Source of the DNA: Pseudoalteromonas sp. SMS1 | GTDB taxonomy: Bacteria; Pseudomonadota; Gammaproteobacteria; Enterobacterales; Alteromonadaceae | Reading direction: 5' to 3' | Length of the DNA stretch: 64,000 bases | Assembly: GCF_021530565.1 (NCBI RefSeq) | Contig: NZ_JAKGBI010000025.1 | Span: 1 to 64,000 of the forward strand | In this document: in pieces, positions 46,691-56,384 of the stretch | How positions within the stretch are numbered: the stretch's first letter is position 1 | How the letters are laid out: every line of letters begins with the position of its first letter | Program-made: the position numbers and the translations under genes | Notes under the pieces: model-generated | Seen by the model: only the letters and a program-made list of their open reading frames with translations | What the model was told of the DNA's origin: nothing | Database searches by the model: none

Positions 46691-48904
46691 ATGCGTACAA
46701 AGTTATTAACCTTAGCAGCAACCGTTAGCATGGCAATGAGTGGAGCCACACTGGCATCACCGCCTGTCACGCAAATTAAAACTAACCAATTTTGGTGGCC
46801 TGAGCAGCTTGATATAAGTCCGCTTAGACAACATGCCATGAAATCAAACCCCTATGGCGAAGAGTTTGATTACCGCCGTGAATTCATCAAACTTGATTTA
46901 GATAAAGTCAAAGCAGACATCACGGCAACATTGACCGACTCTCAAGACTGGTGGCCAGCAGATTGGGGGCACTATGGCCCACTCATGATCCGCATGGCTT
47001 GGCATAGTGCAGGGGTATATCGAGTCCATGATGGTAGAGGGGGAGCCGCAGGCGGTCAACAGCGTTTCAATCCATTAAATAGCTGGCCAGACAATGCTAA
47101 TTTGGATAAAGCAAGGCGTCTGCTCTGGCCCGTCAAGCAAAAATATGGCAAACAGCTATCTTGGGCTGATCTCATGGTATTGGCTGGTAATGTATCCCTT
47201 GAATCAATGGGCTTCAAAACTTTTGGATTTGCTGGTGGCAGAAGCGATGACTGGGAACCCGATCTGGTTTACTGGGGCCCTGAAACCGCATTCTTGGCGG
47301 ACGAAAGGCGAGATAAAAAAGGCAAGCTAAAAGGCCCACTGGCAGCGGTTGAAATGGGGTTAATCTATGTAAACCCACAGGGTCCGCATGGTAAGCCGGA
47401 TCCACTACTTGCCGCTGAGGACATACGATTGTCGTTCGGTCGTATGGCCATGAATGATGAAGAGATAGTGGCTTTGATAGCAGGTGGTCATACTTTTGGC
47501 AAAGCGCATGGAGCCAAAAAGCCCGACAACTGTATCGGAAAAGAACCCGCTGCAGCGCCGACTGAGCAACAAGGGTTTGGGTGGAAAAACCGCTGTGGTA
47601 GTGGTAAAGGTGCAGACACGAGTACCAGTGGTTTTGAAGGAGCATGGACAGTGACGCCCACACGATGGTCAACCAATTACCTAGACAACCTGATGAACTT
47701 CAACTGGGTACAGACCACCAGCCCAGCAGGTGCCATTCAGTGGATCCCGGATAACCCCGCCGCAGTCAACTTGGTGCCCGACGCACACTTAAAAAACAAG
47801 CGTAGCGCGCCCATTATGTTTACCACAGACTTAGCACTAAAAGAGGACCCTGCTTTTAGGAAAATCGTAGAGCGTTTTAGATCTGACCCAAATGCGTATG
47901 AACTTGCATTTGCAAAGGCATGGTTTAAATTGACTCACAGAGATATGGGGCCACGAGCACGCTACCTTGGTAATGATATTCCTAAAGAAACAATGCTTTG
48001 GCAAGACCCCTTGCCAAAGCCATCCGGCAAACCCATTTCCACGTCTGACATTAAACAGCTGAAAAAGGCAATCATTAGCGCTGAGATCAGCGATGCAGAT
48101 CTAATTGAAACAGCGTGGGCGTCGGCATCAAGCCATAGAGTCACAGACATGCGTGGCGGCGCGAATGGTGCCAGAATTCGACTTGCACCACAAAGTGAAT
48201 GGCAGGTAAATAACCCGGCACAATTGAGCTCTGTGCTGGCAAAACTTGAAAGGGTAAAAAGCAAGTTTAACCAACGCGCCCGTCGCAAAGTATCCATGGC
48301 TGACCTCATTGTCTTAGCCGGTGCTACAGGGCTTGAAAATGCCGCAAAAAAAGCAGGATTTAAGGTGTCCGTGCCTTTTGTACCAGGCAGAACAGATGCA
48401 AGCCAAGCACACACTGATATTGCGTCTTTCAATTATTTAGAGCCAAAAGCGGACGCTTTTAGGAATTATTACCATGATGATGCATATATGTCTCCAACAA
48501 AAATGCTCATAGATAAGGCTAATATGCTCGGCTTATCGGTACCGGAGATGACTGTGCTACTCGGCGGGATGCGAGTGCTGGACACCAATACCGATAACAC
48601 GAAAACGGGCGTATTGACGCATACACCGGGCCAATTAAACAATGCTTTTTTTGTCAATCTACTCGATATGAAAACCAAGTGGAAAAAGTCTGACAACCAG
48701 CAAGGTATCTATGTTGGGATAGATAGAAAGTCAGGTCAGCAGCAATGGCAAGCGAGCGCTGTCGATTTAATTTTTGGTTCTAATTCAGAGTTACGTGCAA
48801 TCTCAGAAGTGTACGCGTCAGAAGATGCTAAACAAAAATTTGTTGATGATTTCATCAAAGCGTGGGTAAAGGTGATGCGCTTAGATAGATTCGATTTACA
48901 ATAA
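46691..48904 (+). CDS. katG: Catalase-peroxidase with signal peptide
   Basis: A 737-residue bifunctional haem catalase-peroxidase that destroys hydrogen peroxide. A signal peptide (about 1-22, ending TLASP) predicts export to the periplasm. The distal site has Arg101, Trp104 and His105 in RMAWHSAGVYRVHDGRGG. The proximal haem ligand is His267 in AGGHTFGKAHGA. The Trp104-Tyr226-Met252 cross-link residues have the spacing known from mycobacterial KatG (107-229-255), so catalase activity should be intact. The C-terminal duplicated domain is complete. The start follows a GGAG ribosome site. Divergent oxyR probably controls it. Confidence 0.96.
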   Translation: MRTKLLTLAATVSMAMSGATLASPPVTQIKTNQFWWPEQLDISPLRQHAMKSNPYGEEFDYRREFIKLDLDKVKADITATLTDSQDWWPADWGHYGPLMIRMAWHSAGVYRVHDGRGGAAGGQQRFNPLNSWPDNANLDKARRLLWPVKQKYGKQLSWADLMVLAGNVSLESMGFKTFGFAGGRSDDWEPDLVYWGPETAFLADERRDKKGKLKGPLAAVEMGLIYVNPQGPHGKPDPLLAAEDIRLSFGRMAMNDEEIVALIAGGHTFGKAHGAKKPDNCIGKEPAAAPTEQQGFGWKNRCGSGKGADTSTSGFEGAWTVTPTRWSTNYLDNLMNFNWVQTTSPAGAIQWIPDNPAAVNLVPDAHLKNKRSAPIMFTTDLALKEDPAFRKIVERFRSDPNAYELAFAKAWFKLTHRDMGPRARYLGNDIPKETMLWQDPLPKPSGKPISTSDIKQLKKAIISAEISDADLIETAWASASSHRVTDMRGGANGARIRLAPQSEWQVNNPAQLSSVLAKLERVKSKFNQRARRKVSMADLIVLAGATGLENAAKKAGFKVSVPFVPGRTDASQAHTDIASFNYLEPKADAFRNYYHDDAYMSPTKMLIDKANMLGLSVPEMTVLLGGMRVLDTNTDNTKTGVLTHTPGQLNNAFFVNLLDMKTKWKKSDNQQGIYVGIDRKSGQQQWQASAVDLIFGSNSELRAISEVYASEDAKQKFVDDFIKAWVKVMRLDRFDLQ

Positions 48905-48943
48905 CTTCGACACCACCCAAGCCGTGACACACGGCTATTAAAA

Positions 48944-48982
48944 TCATGTCATACGGTTGTTTAAATATATCGTGTGACATGA
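48944..48982. terminator. Bidirectional hairpin between katG and the methyltransferase gene
   Basis: A 12-bp stem with one G-T pair, TCATGTCATACG paired with CGTGTGACATGA, spans the short gap between convergent stop codons. Confidence 0.5.
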
Positions 48983-48998
48983 CTTTATGCGATAACCA

Positions 48999-49502
48999 CT
49001 ATTCTACAATCAAACGATTATTTGTGTCTCTACTAGAGAGTACTTGCTGCGAATCAAAAGTGGTTGTGCACTTCGCCATGCGATCGTATAAAAGCACATT
49101 GACTGTTGCAGCTAGATTCATACATCCTGTGGTGGGAACATAGACAACCGCATCAGCTGCATCGACAATACTTTGCGGCAAACTGCCATCCTCTGGGCCA
49201 AAAACATACAGCGCATCTTCGGGGTGTGTAAATTCGGGCAAGGGTGTTGCACCTTCAACAAGCTCCACACACACCAGTGACCTGCCTGGTACTTTTAAAC
49301 TTGTTAAATCATCAACTTGATGAATAGGAATATGCTCAGCGATGTTTTTAGTATCGGTGTGATACTTCGCCGCTCTTGCATACCTGTTACCATTGAAGTA
49401 CACAGCCTGCGCACCGTAACACCCCGCTGCACGCAATACTCCACCAACATTGGTTGGTGACTTGGGGTTGACCAAACCTATTGCAGAATATGACTCACTC
49501 AT
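48999..49502 (-). CDS. SpoU/TrmH-family RNA 2'-O-methyltransferase
   Basis: A 167-residue SPOUT methyltransferase of the SpoU family. The three family motifs are present: NPKSPTNVGGVLRAAGCYGA near residues 12-31, FGPEDGSLPQSIV near 96-108 and the trefoil-knot loop MNLAATVNVLLYDR near 127-140 (the Asn and Arg binding S-adenosylmethionine). It lacks the N-terminal RNA-binding extension of the larger TrmH/RlmB proteins and resembles the small group with TrmL-like length. It likely methylates the ribose of a tRNA nucleotide; the exact target cannot be stated. Transcribed alone, converging with katG. Confidence 0.85.
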   Translation of the reverse strand: MSESYSAIGLVNPKSPTNVGGVLRAAGCYGAQAVYFNGNRYARAAKYHTDTKNIAEHIPIHQVDDLTSLKVPGRSLVCVELVEGATPLPEFTHPEDALYVFGPEDGSLPQSIVDAADAVVYVPTTGCMNLAATVNVLLYDRMAKCTTTFDSQQVLSSRDTNNRLIVE

Positions 49503-49722
49503 TTTTTAACTCTCAATGTGCAGGCAGCAAAACTACCAAAAATTTTCGACGCGCGATTGTATCACGTGCGAAATTTTGTGCCACTTTGGTCACACAACAT
49601 AATGCCAGACAGCCCACCCCCCTGATTTGGATGGACGAGCACATGACACAGCCGACAGTTACTTTGATCTACCTCAATCTGGCAGACTTTCAGCACGCCT
49701 TTGCCGCGCCCCATGCAACCCA

Positions 49723-50178
49723 TTAACCAGTCACGTTGAGGTTATATTTTACGAACAGTAGAGTGTCGTGCTCATATGTGTCGTTACACCAACGATGCTT
49801 AGCTAATATTGAGCTGGGCACGTGCCCGCGATCATTGACCGTGTCGAACCCAAATTTTTTATAAAACTCCGCTAAATGCGCGAAGGGTAAGCAATGAACA
49901 CGTTCAAACTCAACAGCATGCGCAACTAAAAACTCAACGAGTTTCGAGGCCACCCCTGCACCTCTGAAATCAGGAAGCACATACATGCCTCCCAGCTCCG
50001 CATCGACCGAAGTAAGCGGTTGTACTCGACCGACGCCCGCTTTTTGCCCATCAATCAACGCAATGGCAATCAAGTCCTGCGCTATATCGGACAATTTAAA
50101 ACCAATTCGTTGGTACTGCTCATTGACCCAGTGCATTTCTTCTTCCCTTGCCTTTCGGATGGCTAACTCACTTTGCAT
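49723..50178 (-). CDS. GNAT-family N-acetyltransferase
   Basis: A 151-residue acetyltransferase with the GNAT motif A LGGMYVLPDFRGAGVASKLVEFLVAHA near residues 62-88 (acetyl-CoA loop RGAGVA) and the FAHLAEFYKKFGFDTV motif B near 103-118. It starts at ATG 50178 and has AAGGAGTATAAG upstream. The substrate is unknown. It differs from the GNAT protein at 22919. Confidence 0.85.
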   Translation of the reverse strand: MQSELAIRKAREEEMHWVNEQYQRIGFKLSDIAQDLIAIALIDGQKAGVGRVQPLTSVDAELGGMYVLPDFRGAGVASKLVEFLVAHAVEFERVHCLPFAHLAEFYKKFGFDTVNDRGHVPSSILAKHRWCNDTYEHDTLLFVKYNLNVTG

Positions 50179-50546
50179 TCTTATACTCCTTCAGTAATGA
50201 CGGGTACATTTAACCACAAATACGCACGGTGTGAGACATGGATTACCGCTTATATATTGAAAAGGGGGACACTGCCCGACGCAATACAGATATCTCTCAT
50301 TTTGATACGCACTACCGCTCAGTCGACTTTGCTAAATCGCACTATTCACACCGACAAACAAACACCATAAGCCATTGCAAAACAAGAAGAAAAGCATAAA
50401 ACTAGGGTAGCCCATGAGGAACGAATGCCCCTTTATTCAATACATTGTCCAGCAATAATAAAACGCATTGTTATTTAGCTTCTATACTTGTGTTCAGGAC
50501 TTTTTGATATTTCTCGCTACACCAGCGTCTTAAGGGAACTTTGAAC
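50179..50546. other. Intergenic region before the large chemoreceptor
   Basis: About 370 bases between divergent genes. I see no supported gene or hairpin. It should hold promoters for the GNAT gene and the chemoreceptor; exact boxes cannot be assigned. Confidence 0.4.
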
Positions 50547-53500
50547 ATGGTTAATTCCGCCCACTTCAATTTTTTATCTACGCTACAATCAAAACTCATT
50601 GCGGCTTTTTCTGCCGTCATGGTGACACTGGCCATTATCGGCCTGATCTCTTTCTTCGCGTTGAAAACTGCTTCTGATGGATTCAAAGACTATCGAGGGC
50701 TAGCGCGTGACAGCAACTTAGCAGGCATATTGCAATCAAATATGTTAATGGTGCGCATGAATGTCAAAGACTTCTTGCTCACAGGCAGTGAGAAGGATAT
50801 TAATCAGTATAATCAATACTTTATAGAGGTGGAAAAGCTACTCGATGACGCCACTCGTGAAATTAACAAACCTGAACGTTCTGCAATGGTGAAAGAGCTT
50901 ATAAAAGAAATTTCGCAGTATAATCAGACATTTGAAGTCATCAAGGCGTACAGAGTCCAACGGGATGAACTCGTAAACGGACAACTCAATGTATTGGGTC
51001 CACAAATGGAGCGCGAGCTGACTAAACTGATGTACAACGCATCAGAAGACAGCAACACACAGCTAGCCTATTTAACGGGGGTAGCGATGCGCAATTTACT
51101 CCTTGGACGTTTATACGTGATTAAGTATCTTGAGAGTAATGATGAGAGTGCCGATCAACGCGTTAGACAAGAGTTCTCGCAATTTGAAGCGCAGATGGAC
51201 CGCATTGAACTGTTAACCAATTCAGATGCTAGCAGACAAATGATTGACCAGATCAGAAGCATGGAATCTGAGTACAAAACGGCGTATCAAAGTGTGCACG
51301 ACATCATTGTTGACAGAAATGACAAGGTCGCCAATACCCTAGACGTCATTGGGCCTCAGTTTGCTAAGTTAGTCGATGACTTAAAACTTTCTGTTAAATC
51401 AGACCAAGATACGTTGGGGCCAAGATTGAAAGCTGATAACGAATACGCGGTCAATAAAATATTAATCACCTTCGCCGTTGCTCTGTTGCTCAGCGGATGT
51501 GTGGTCCTTATTTTAACCCGCTCTGTGATGGCGCAACTCGGTAAAGACCCCAACGAGCTAGAACGGATTGCCACCGCTATTGCACGTGGCGATTTGGATG
51601 AAAAGTATGATGAAAGCGCATCGAAAGGGGTATTTAAGTCCATGCTTTCAATGCGTGAAAGCTTACGCCACGGGCGAGAAAAAGAACGCGAAGAAAAGCG
51701 CATTGCGAGTGCAAATGCAAGGATAAAAAGCGCCCTCGATAATGCCAGCGCCTGTGTCATGATAGCTGACAAGCATGGCCAAGTGATCTATTTAAACGAT
51801 GCGATAAGCACCATGTTTAAAGAAGCAAGCCAAGATATCAGCCAACTCCACCCTAACTTTGACTACCGTAACATCATTAATACCTCTTTAAGTAGCCAGT
51901 TGCCTGCTTTCTCAGAAGTCGAAAGCCAAGTTGAACAATTGACCAGTACCTACGAGCATGAACTCGAAATTGCTGGCCGAACCTTTTCACTCGTAGCAAG
52001 TCCAGTGGTTGTAGAAGGTCAAACCGTTGGTCTTGTGTATGAATGGGAAGATAAAACGCATTGGCTTGCAAATGAACGAGAAAAAGCACGCGTCGCGTCA
52101 GAGAATGCGCGCGTAAAATATGCTTTGGATGGCTCATCTGGACAAGTCATGATCACCGACGACACGTATCAAGTGATTTATTTAAATGAGGCGCTTGGTA
52201 GGATGTTTGCAACTGCTGAGCCAGATATTTTAAATGTTTTGCCGGCATTTGATCCCACCAACGTAATAAGCCAGCCGCTGACGCGTTATTTTGAACATTT
52301 CTCTGAGTTGCTTGCTGAGTATGATCAATTAACCACCAGCCATGAGAGTGAATTTGTATTAGCAGGCAGAACATTCTCTATTGTTGCGAGTCCGGTTAAT
52401 GTTGAAGGTCAACGAGTCGGTACCGTGATCGAATGGCAAGACAAAACTGATTGGCTCGCATTAGAGCAAGAAAAGTCGCGTATCGCATCCGAAAACGCTC
52501 GCGTAAAATATGCATTGGACAGTGTGTCGGGCAATGTCATGATTGCTGATCCTGATTTAAATATTATCTATGCCAATAACGCGTTACGAAACATGATGGC
52601 CGAATCTGAACACGATATCCGTCAGCATGTTGGCAACTTCAACTCCTCAGATCTTACTGGCTTTGCTATTCAAGACTTTTACTTGGAGCCAGAACAACAA
52701 AAAATCGTTTTTGATAATCTGCAAGATACACTCAGAAGTGTTGAACACATCGGTGAAAAAGTGTTTGCACTCACCGCCAACCCTATAGAGGTCGAAGGCC
52801 AGCGTATTGGTACTGTACTTGAGTGGGCTGACCGAACCGCAGAAGTGAATATTGAAAAAGAAATAGACCAAATTGTGCAAGCGGCCTCTCAAGGCGATCT
52901 CAGTAAAAAAATTGATCCAGCTGGTAAGTCAGGGTTTTTCGGCAATCTGAGTCAAGGCCTAAATGGCTTACTGGATACCGTCGAAGTTGCGCTTGATGAC
53001 GTCATGCAAATGTTAGGGGCACTTGCCCAAGGCGACTTGTCCAAGCGAATGACGAACGACTACCAAGGCAAATTTGGTAGACTTAAAGAAGATACCAACG
53101 CTACAGCAGATAAGCTGACAGAAATTATATCGAGCATACGCTCATCCGCAGGCAGTATCTCCCAAAGTGCCAATGAGATTGCTCAGGGAAACATGGACTT
53201 GAGCCAACGCACGGAAGAACAGGCATCTAGTCTTGAGGAGACCTCGGCCAGTATGGATGCCATGACAGACAGTGTGAAACAAAGCAGTAAACGTGCAGAA
53301 AATGCCAGCGAACTATCTCTAGAGGCTGAGCAGCGCGCTGAACAAGGCGGCCAAGTGGTTAACTTAGCAGTGACAGCGATGAAGGAAATTAACGACTCGA
53401 GCAAAGAGATCTCAGAAATCATTGGCGTCATTGATGAAATTGCATTTCAAACTAACCTGTTGGCACTAAATGCAGCTGTCGAGGCAGCAAGAGCTGGTGA

Positions 53501-53930
53501 ACAAGGGAGAGGCTTTGCCGTTGTTGCGGGTGAAGTGAGGAACCTTGCCCAACGCTCTTCAGAAGCAGCTAAGGAGATAAAAGAGCTGATCCGAGACAGC
53601 CAAACGAAAGTCGAGGAAGGCACTTCATTGGTCAATAAATCAGGAGAAACACTATTAGAGATTGTTGAATCAACTTCCAAAGTGCGCGCCATGATGCAAG
53701 AGCTAGCAGCCTCGGCACGGCAGCAGTCAGAGGGCATTATTCAAGTTAATAGTGCTGTGACTCAAATGGATGAAATGACACAACAAAATGCAGCATTGGT
53801 TGAAGAAGCGTCTGCTGCGGGGCAATCGATGGCAGATCAAGCCAACAATATGAATCGAACGATGGACTTTTTTACCTTAGACAAAGAAAGTATCAACCGA
53901 ATCAAAGCGCTCGCACATATCGCTTCCTAA
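50547..53930 (+). CDS. Methyl-accepting chemotaxis protein with three tandem PAS domains
   Basis: A 1127-residue chemoreceptor. TM1 is near residues 14-36 and TM2 near 302-324, enclosing a periplasmic helical-bundle sensor of about 260 residues. Cytoplasmic parts follow: a HAMP-like segment with GKDPNELERIATAIARGDL near 330-348, then three PAS repeats beginning near residues 390, 518 and 648, each opening ARxKxALD and closing VEGQxxGxxxEWxDxT. A second HAMP and a linker lead to the signalling domain with FQTNLLALNAAVEAARAGEQGRGFAVVAGEVRNLAQRSSEAAKEIK. The start is ATG 50547 with AAGGGA upstream. The repeated PAS set suggests redox, haem or flavin sensing by analogy; the cofactor is unknown. 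Confidence 0.9.
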   Translation: MVNSAHFNFLSTLQSKLIAAFSAVMVTLAIIGLISFFALKTASDGFKDYRGLARDSNLAGILQSNMLMVRMNVKDFLLTGSEKDINQYNQYFIEVEKLLDDATREINKPERSAMVKELIKEISQYNQTFEVIKAYRVQRDELVNGQLNVLGPQMERELTKLMYNASEDSNTQLAYLTGVAMRNLLLGRLYVIKYLESNDESADQRVRQEFSQFEAQMDRIELLTNSDASRQMIDQIRSMESEYKTAYQSVHDIIVDRNDKVANTLDVIGPQFAKLVDDLKLSVKSDQDTLGPRLKADNEYAVNKILITFAVALLLSGCVVLILTRSVMAQLGKDPNELERIATAIARGDLDEKYDESASKGVFKSMLSMRESLRHGREKEREEKRIASANARIKSALDNASACVMIADKHGQVIYLNDAISTMFKEASQDISQLHPNFDYRNIINTSLSSQLPAFSEVESQVEQLTSTYEHELEIAGRTFSLVASPVVVEGQTVGLVYEWEDKTHWLANEREKARVASENARVKYALDGSSGQVMITDDTYQVIYLNEALGRMFATAEPDILNVLPAFDPTNVISQPLTRYFEHFSELLAEYDQLTTSHESEFVLAGRTFSIVASPVNVEGQRVGTVIEWQDKTDWLALEQEKSRIASENARVKYALDSVSGNVMIADPDLNIIYANNALRNMMAESEHDIRQHVGNFNSSDLTGFAIQDFYLEPEQQKIVFDNLQDTLRSVEHIGEKVFALTANPIEVEGQRIGTVLEWADRTAEVNIEKEIDQIVQAASQGDLSKKIDPAGKSGFFGNLSQGLNGLLDTVEVALDDVMQMLGALAQGDLSKRMTNDYQGKFGRLKEDTNATADKLTEIISSIRSSAGSISQSANEIAQGNMDLSQRTEEQASSLEETSASMDAMTDSVKQSSKRAENASELSLEAEQRAEQGGQVVNLAVTAMKEINDSSKEISEIIGVIDEIAFQTNLLALNAAVEAARAGEQGRGFAVVAGEVRNLAQRSSEAAKEIKELIRDSQTKVEEGTSLVNKSGETLLEIVESTSKVRAMMQELAASARQQSEGIIQVNSAVTQMDEMTQQNAALVEEASAAGQSMADQANNMNRTMDFFTLDKESINRIKALAHIAS

Positions 53931-53937
53931 CTCCCCC

Positions 53938-53965
53938 TACCCGCGGCTCCTCCTTGCCGCGGGTA
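53938..53965 (+). terminator. GC-rich terminator after the chemoreceptor
   Basis: A perfect 10-bp stem, TACCCGCGGC paired with GCCGCGGGTA, with an 8-base loop lies 8 bases after the stop. A T-rich stretch follows about 20 bases later. Confidence 0.65.
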
Positions 53966-54053
53966 CATATTCTCAGTCCTTCGTTTTTATTTAACAGTGA
54001 CCATTGACCTGTCTACTACTTTATAGTCTACAGTAAGGCTACTCCTCTGAAGT

Positions 54054-55238
54054 ATGGATCTGCATATGTATAAAGTATCTGAACTCGCACAACAGGTTGG
54101 CCTTTCTCGAACTGCGTTGCTGTACTACGAAAAAAAAGGACTAATTTCAGGAAGAAGACTCGACAATGGTTACCGCGTTTACACGCAAAAGGATCTGCAG
54201 CGTGTACGTTTGATCCAACAGCTCCTTGCTGGCGGCCTGACATTACGAGAATGCAAAGCCTGTATTGAGTCAAAAATTGACCAGCAGGTTTTAAGACGCC
54301 GTCTCACCGCACTGGATGATGAAATTAAGATTAAGCAACAATCTCGAAATTTACTGTCAGCGATGCTAGGTGAAGGGGAGCTAAAAACATGGCATGAGCA
54401 GCTAAACAAAGTAGCACCCGACGCGCATCTGGATTGGCTGATTAAACAAGGTTTTGAAGAGAAAGAAGCACTTCGACTTAGGTGGCTTTCAAAAGATATG
54501 CACGAACACGATAGATATATGACAGATTTTATGACGGTGTACAACGCACTAGAACAATGGGGTCCTGGAAGTACACAAGATACGCTAAAAGCGCTCAAAG
54601 CAGTGCCTCCGCCTGTATGTGAAATCTTAGAAATTGGCTGTGGAAAAGGCCTAGCAACACAGGTGCTCGCTCAGCATACACCTGCAAATATAACTGCAAT
54701 CGACAACGAGCAATCTGCATTGGACGCACTGGTTAATCGCTTTAAACAGACAAATTTACTCGGCAGACTCTCTTTACAGTGCCTGAGTATGACGCAACTG
54801 CATACACTGGAAAAACGCTTCGACTTGCTCTGGGCTGAAGGCAGTGCTTACATTATGGGAGTCACTCACGCCCTAAACACATGGGCCCCCCTGCTCACAC
54901 CACGCGGTACCCTTGTTTTTAGTGATCTGGTATGGCACACAAGCTCACCATCAAACCAAGCAAAAGATTTTTGGTCAAAAGAGTATGCAGATATGCAACC
55001 GCTTGCAAATCGGCTGAGACAAATCGAACAGTCAGGTTTTAACGTCATTACACACTTTTCTCAAAGCAACCAAGCGTGGCTTAACTACTACCAACCGCTC
55101 GAAAAGCGAGTTCAGACGCTAAAACCAAGCATGCCATTCTCAGCAGCACTCAATGATCTAGAAGCTGAAATCAACGTATGTACACAGTTTGCACATGAGT
55201 TTGGATACCATTTTTTTATCGTTGAAAAGAAGGCTTAA
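54054..55238 (+). CDS. MerR-family regulator fused to a SAM methyltransferase
   Basis: A 394-residue two-part protein. Residues 5-75 are a MerR winged helix (YKVSELAQQVGLSRTALLYYEKKGLI, then NGYRVYTQKDLQRVRLIQQLLAGGLTLRECK) with a helical linker to about 170. The remainder is a class I methyltransferase with motif I EILEIGCGKGLATQ near 190-203, an acidic AIDNEQSA motif II and LWAEGSAYIMG. The start may be ATG 54054 or the in-frame ATG 54066. MerR proteins usually carry small ligand-binding C-termini, so a methyltransferase here suggests regulation by a methylated substrate or by S-adenosylmethionine. No adjacent target gene is evident. Confidence 0.85.
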   Translation: MDLHMYKVSELAQQVGLSRTALLYYEKKGLISGRRLDNGYRVYTQKDLQRVRLIQQLLAGGLTLRECKACIESKIDQQVLRRRLTALDDEIKIKQQSRNLLSAMLGEGELKTWHEQLNKVAPDAHLDWLIKQGFEEKEALRLRWLSKDMHEHDRYMTDFMTVYNALEQWGPGSTQDTLKALKAVPPPVCEILEIGCGKGLATQVLAQHTPANITAIDNEQSALDALVNRFKQTNLLGRLSLQCLSMTQLHTLEKRFDLLWAEGSAYIMGVTHALNTWAPLLTPRGTLVFSDLVWHTSSPSNQAKDFWSKEYADMQPLANRLRQIEQSGFNVITHFSQSNQAWLNYYQPLEKRVQTLKPSMPFSAALNDLEAEINVCTQFAHEFGYHFFIVEKKA

Positions 55239-55519
55239 ATGCGCCTCTTTTTAGGCTCAACATACGACCCCCCATGGATTAAAGCAACCATTTAGTTGTG
55301 AGAGGTAAAAACTCCAAACCCCCTAACACGACTTTCGTCATACTGCAGGCAGTGCGGTTTAACTGCCCTCCCCCCCAAAAAAATGATGATGTGAAATTAG
55401 GGATGAGTATTGACTAAACCTGTAAAAATTAACACCAAAGGCCCCTTATGAGAGAATTTATACAATAGAGTGTTAACATAAGTGAAAATACAGTTTTAAT
55501 CGTAGCGAAAATTTTAAAT

Positions 55520-56053
55520 ATGAAAACCGTCAAGCTCTTATCTGCACTGGTTATTATGCTCCTGTTTGTTGTCACGTTTTATCATCAAAAAGTGATATCG
55601 ACGTTATTGCTACCGCAATATATCGCTTGGGCACATAACATCGAAGAACAAGGCTTGAAAATTGGCATGTCATTAAACGAAAGAGAGCAACAGTTAGCGG
55701 CGGAAATAGGGATAAAACATCCTGAAAAAGTCAAAATTGTGTATGTAAATGAGGTCCCATTTCCACATGAAAACTTTGCATTAAAAACACTGGGAGAAGC
55801 TTTAGGGTTTATTGGCGAAGGTATCGTGAATAACGCACAAGTGTTTGGATACACAATCTACGTGAGAAAAGGGTTTAATTTGAATAAACCTAAATTAGCA
55901 CATGAGTTGGTGCATGTGTTGCAAATAGAGCGGTCTAGCCTAGATCAGATTGTTACACAACATTTTTCAGACCTAGCCCAATACGGTTATAGCAACGCCC
56001 CCTTGGAAGTTGAAGCATTTGAAGCGAATAAAACATACAGCCAGGATTGGTAA
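55520..56053 (+). CDS. Membrane-anchored HEXXH protein (putative zinc metallopeptidase)
   Basis: A 177-residue protein with one N-terminal membrane segment (about 7-20) and the rest probably periplasmic. A HEXXH motif, AHELVHVLQ (His128, Glu129, His132), and a later Glu165 in PLEVEAFEAN, form a gluzincin-like set as in the DUF4157 group. The sequence between, EALGFIGEGIVNNAQVFGYTIYVRKGFN, includes the beta-strand usual before the zinc helix. Likely a small envelope peptidase, though activity may be lost in some members of such families. I do not recognise a named family with certainty. It precedes a small membrane protein on the same strand. Confidence 0.7.
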   Translation: MKTVKLLSALVIMLLFVVTFYHQKVISTLLLPQYIAWAHNIEEQGLKIGMSLNEREQQLAAEIGIKHPEKVKIVYVNEVPFPHENFALKTLGEALGFIGEGIVNNAQVFGYTIYVRKGFNLNKPKLAHELVHVLQIERSSLDQIVTQHFSDLAQYGYSNAPLEVEAFEANKTYSQDW

Positions 56054-56180
56054 ATTAACAAAAAGGGGAGTTGCGCGTTTCGTTACGTACTTCATCAACA
56101 AAGAAAACTGAGAGTTCTATATCAAAATTGATGTTGCATTATTTTTCGCTGATGCAATAAAAAAGAAGGAATAACATCAG

Positions 56181-56384
56181 GTGGAAATCTTAAAAGCAAA
56201 AAAAGTATTCAGGTTTTTGGCTATTTTCCTAGCATTCCCATTATGGGTATTTACAACAGTCATCTTATTCGCCATAACGATCGGTGAATATAATAATACC
56301 TATAATTGGGCGTCACTAATTGCCACGTTTAGTGGCGCATTAGCGTTTTCGTATGTTGCTATAAAAGGTAACACGGGAAGATAG
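56181..56384 (+). CDS. Small hydrophobic membrane protein
   Basis: A 67-residue protein with two predicted membrane helices (about 12-33 and 42-60) and positively charged ends. The start is GTG 56181, 9 bases after the good ribosome site AAGGAA, which argues that the frame is real. It follows the HEXXH protein gene by 127 bases on the same strand, and a functional link is possible but unproven. No family recognised. Confidence 0.5.
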   Translation: MEILKAKKVFRFLAIFLAFPLWVFTTVILFAITIGEYNNTYNWASLIATFSGALAFSYVAIKGNTGR

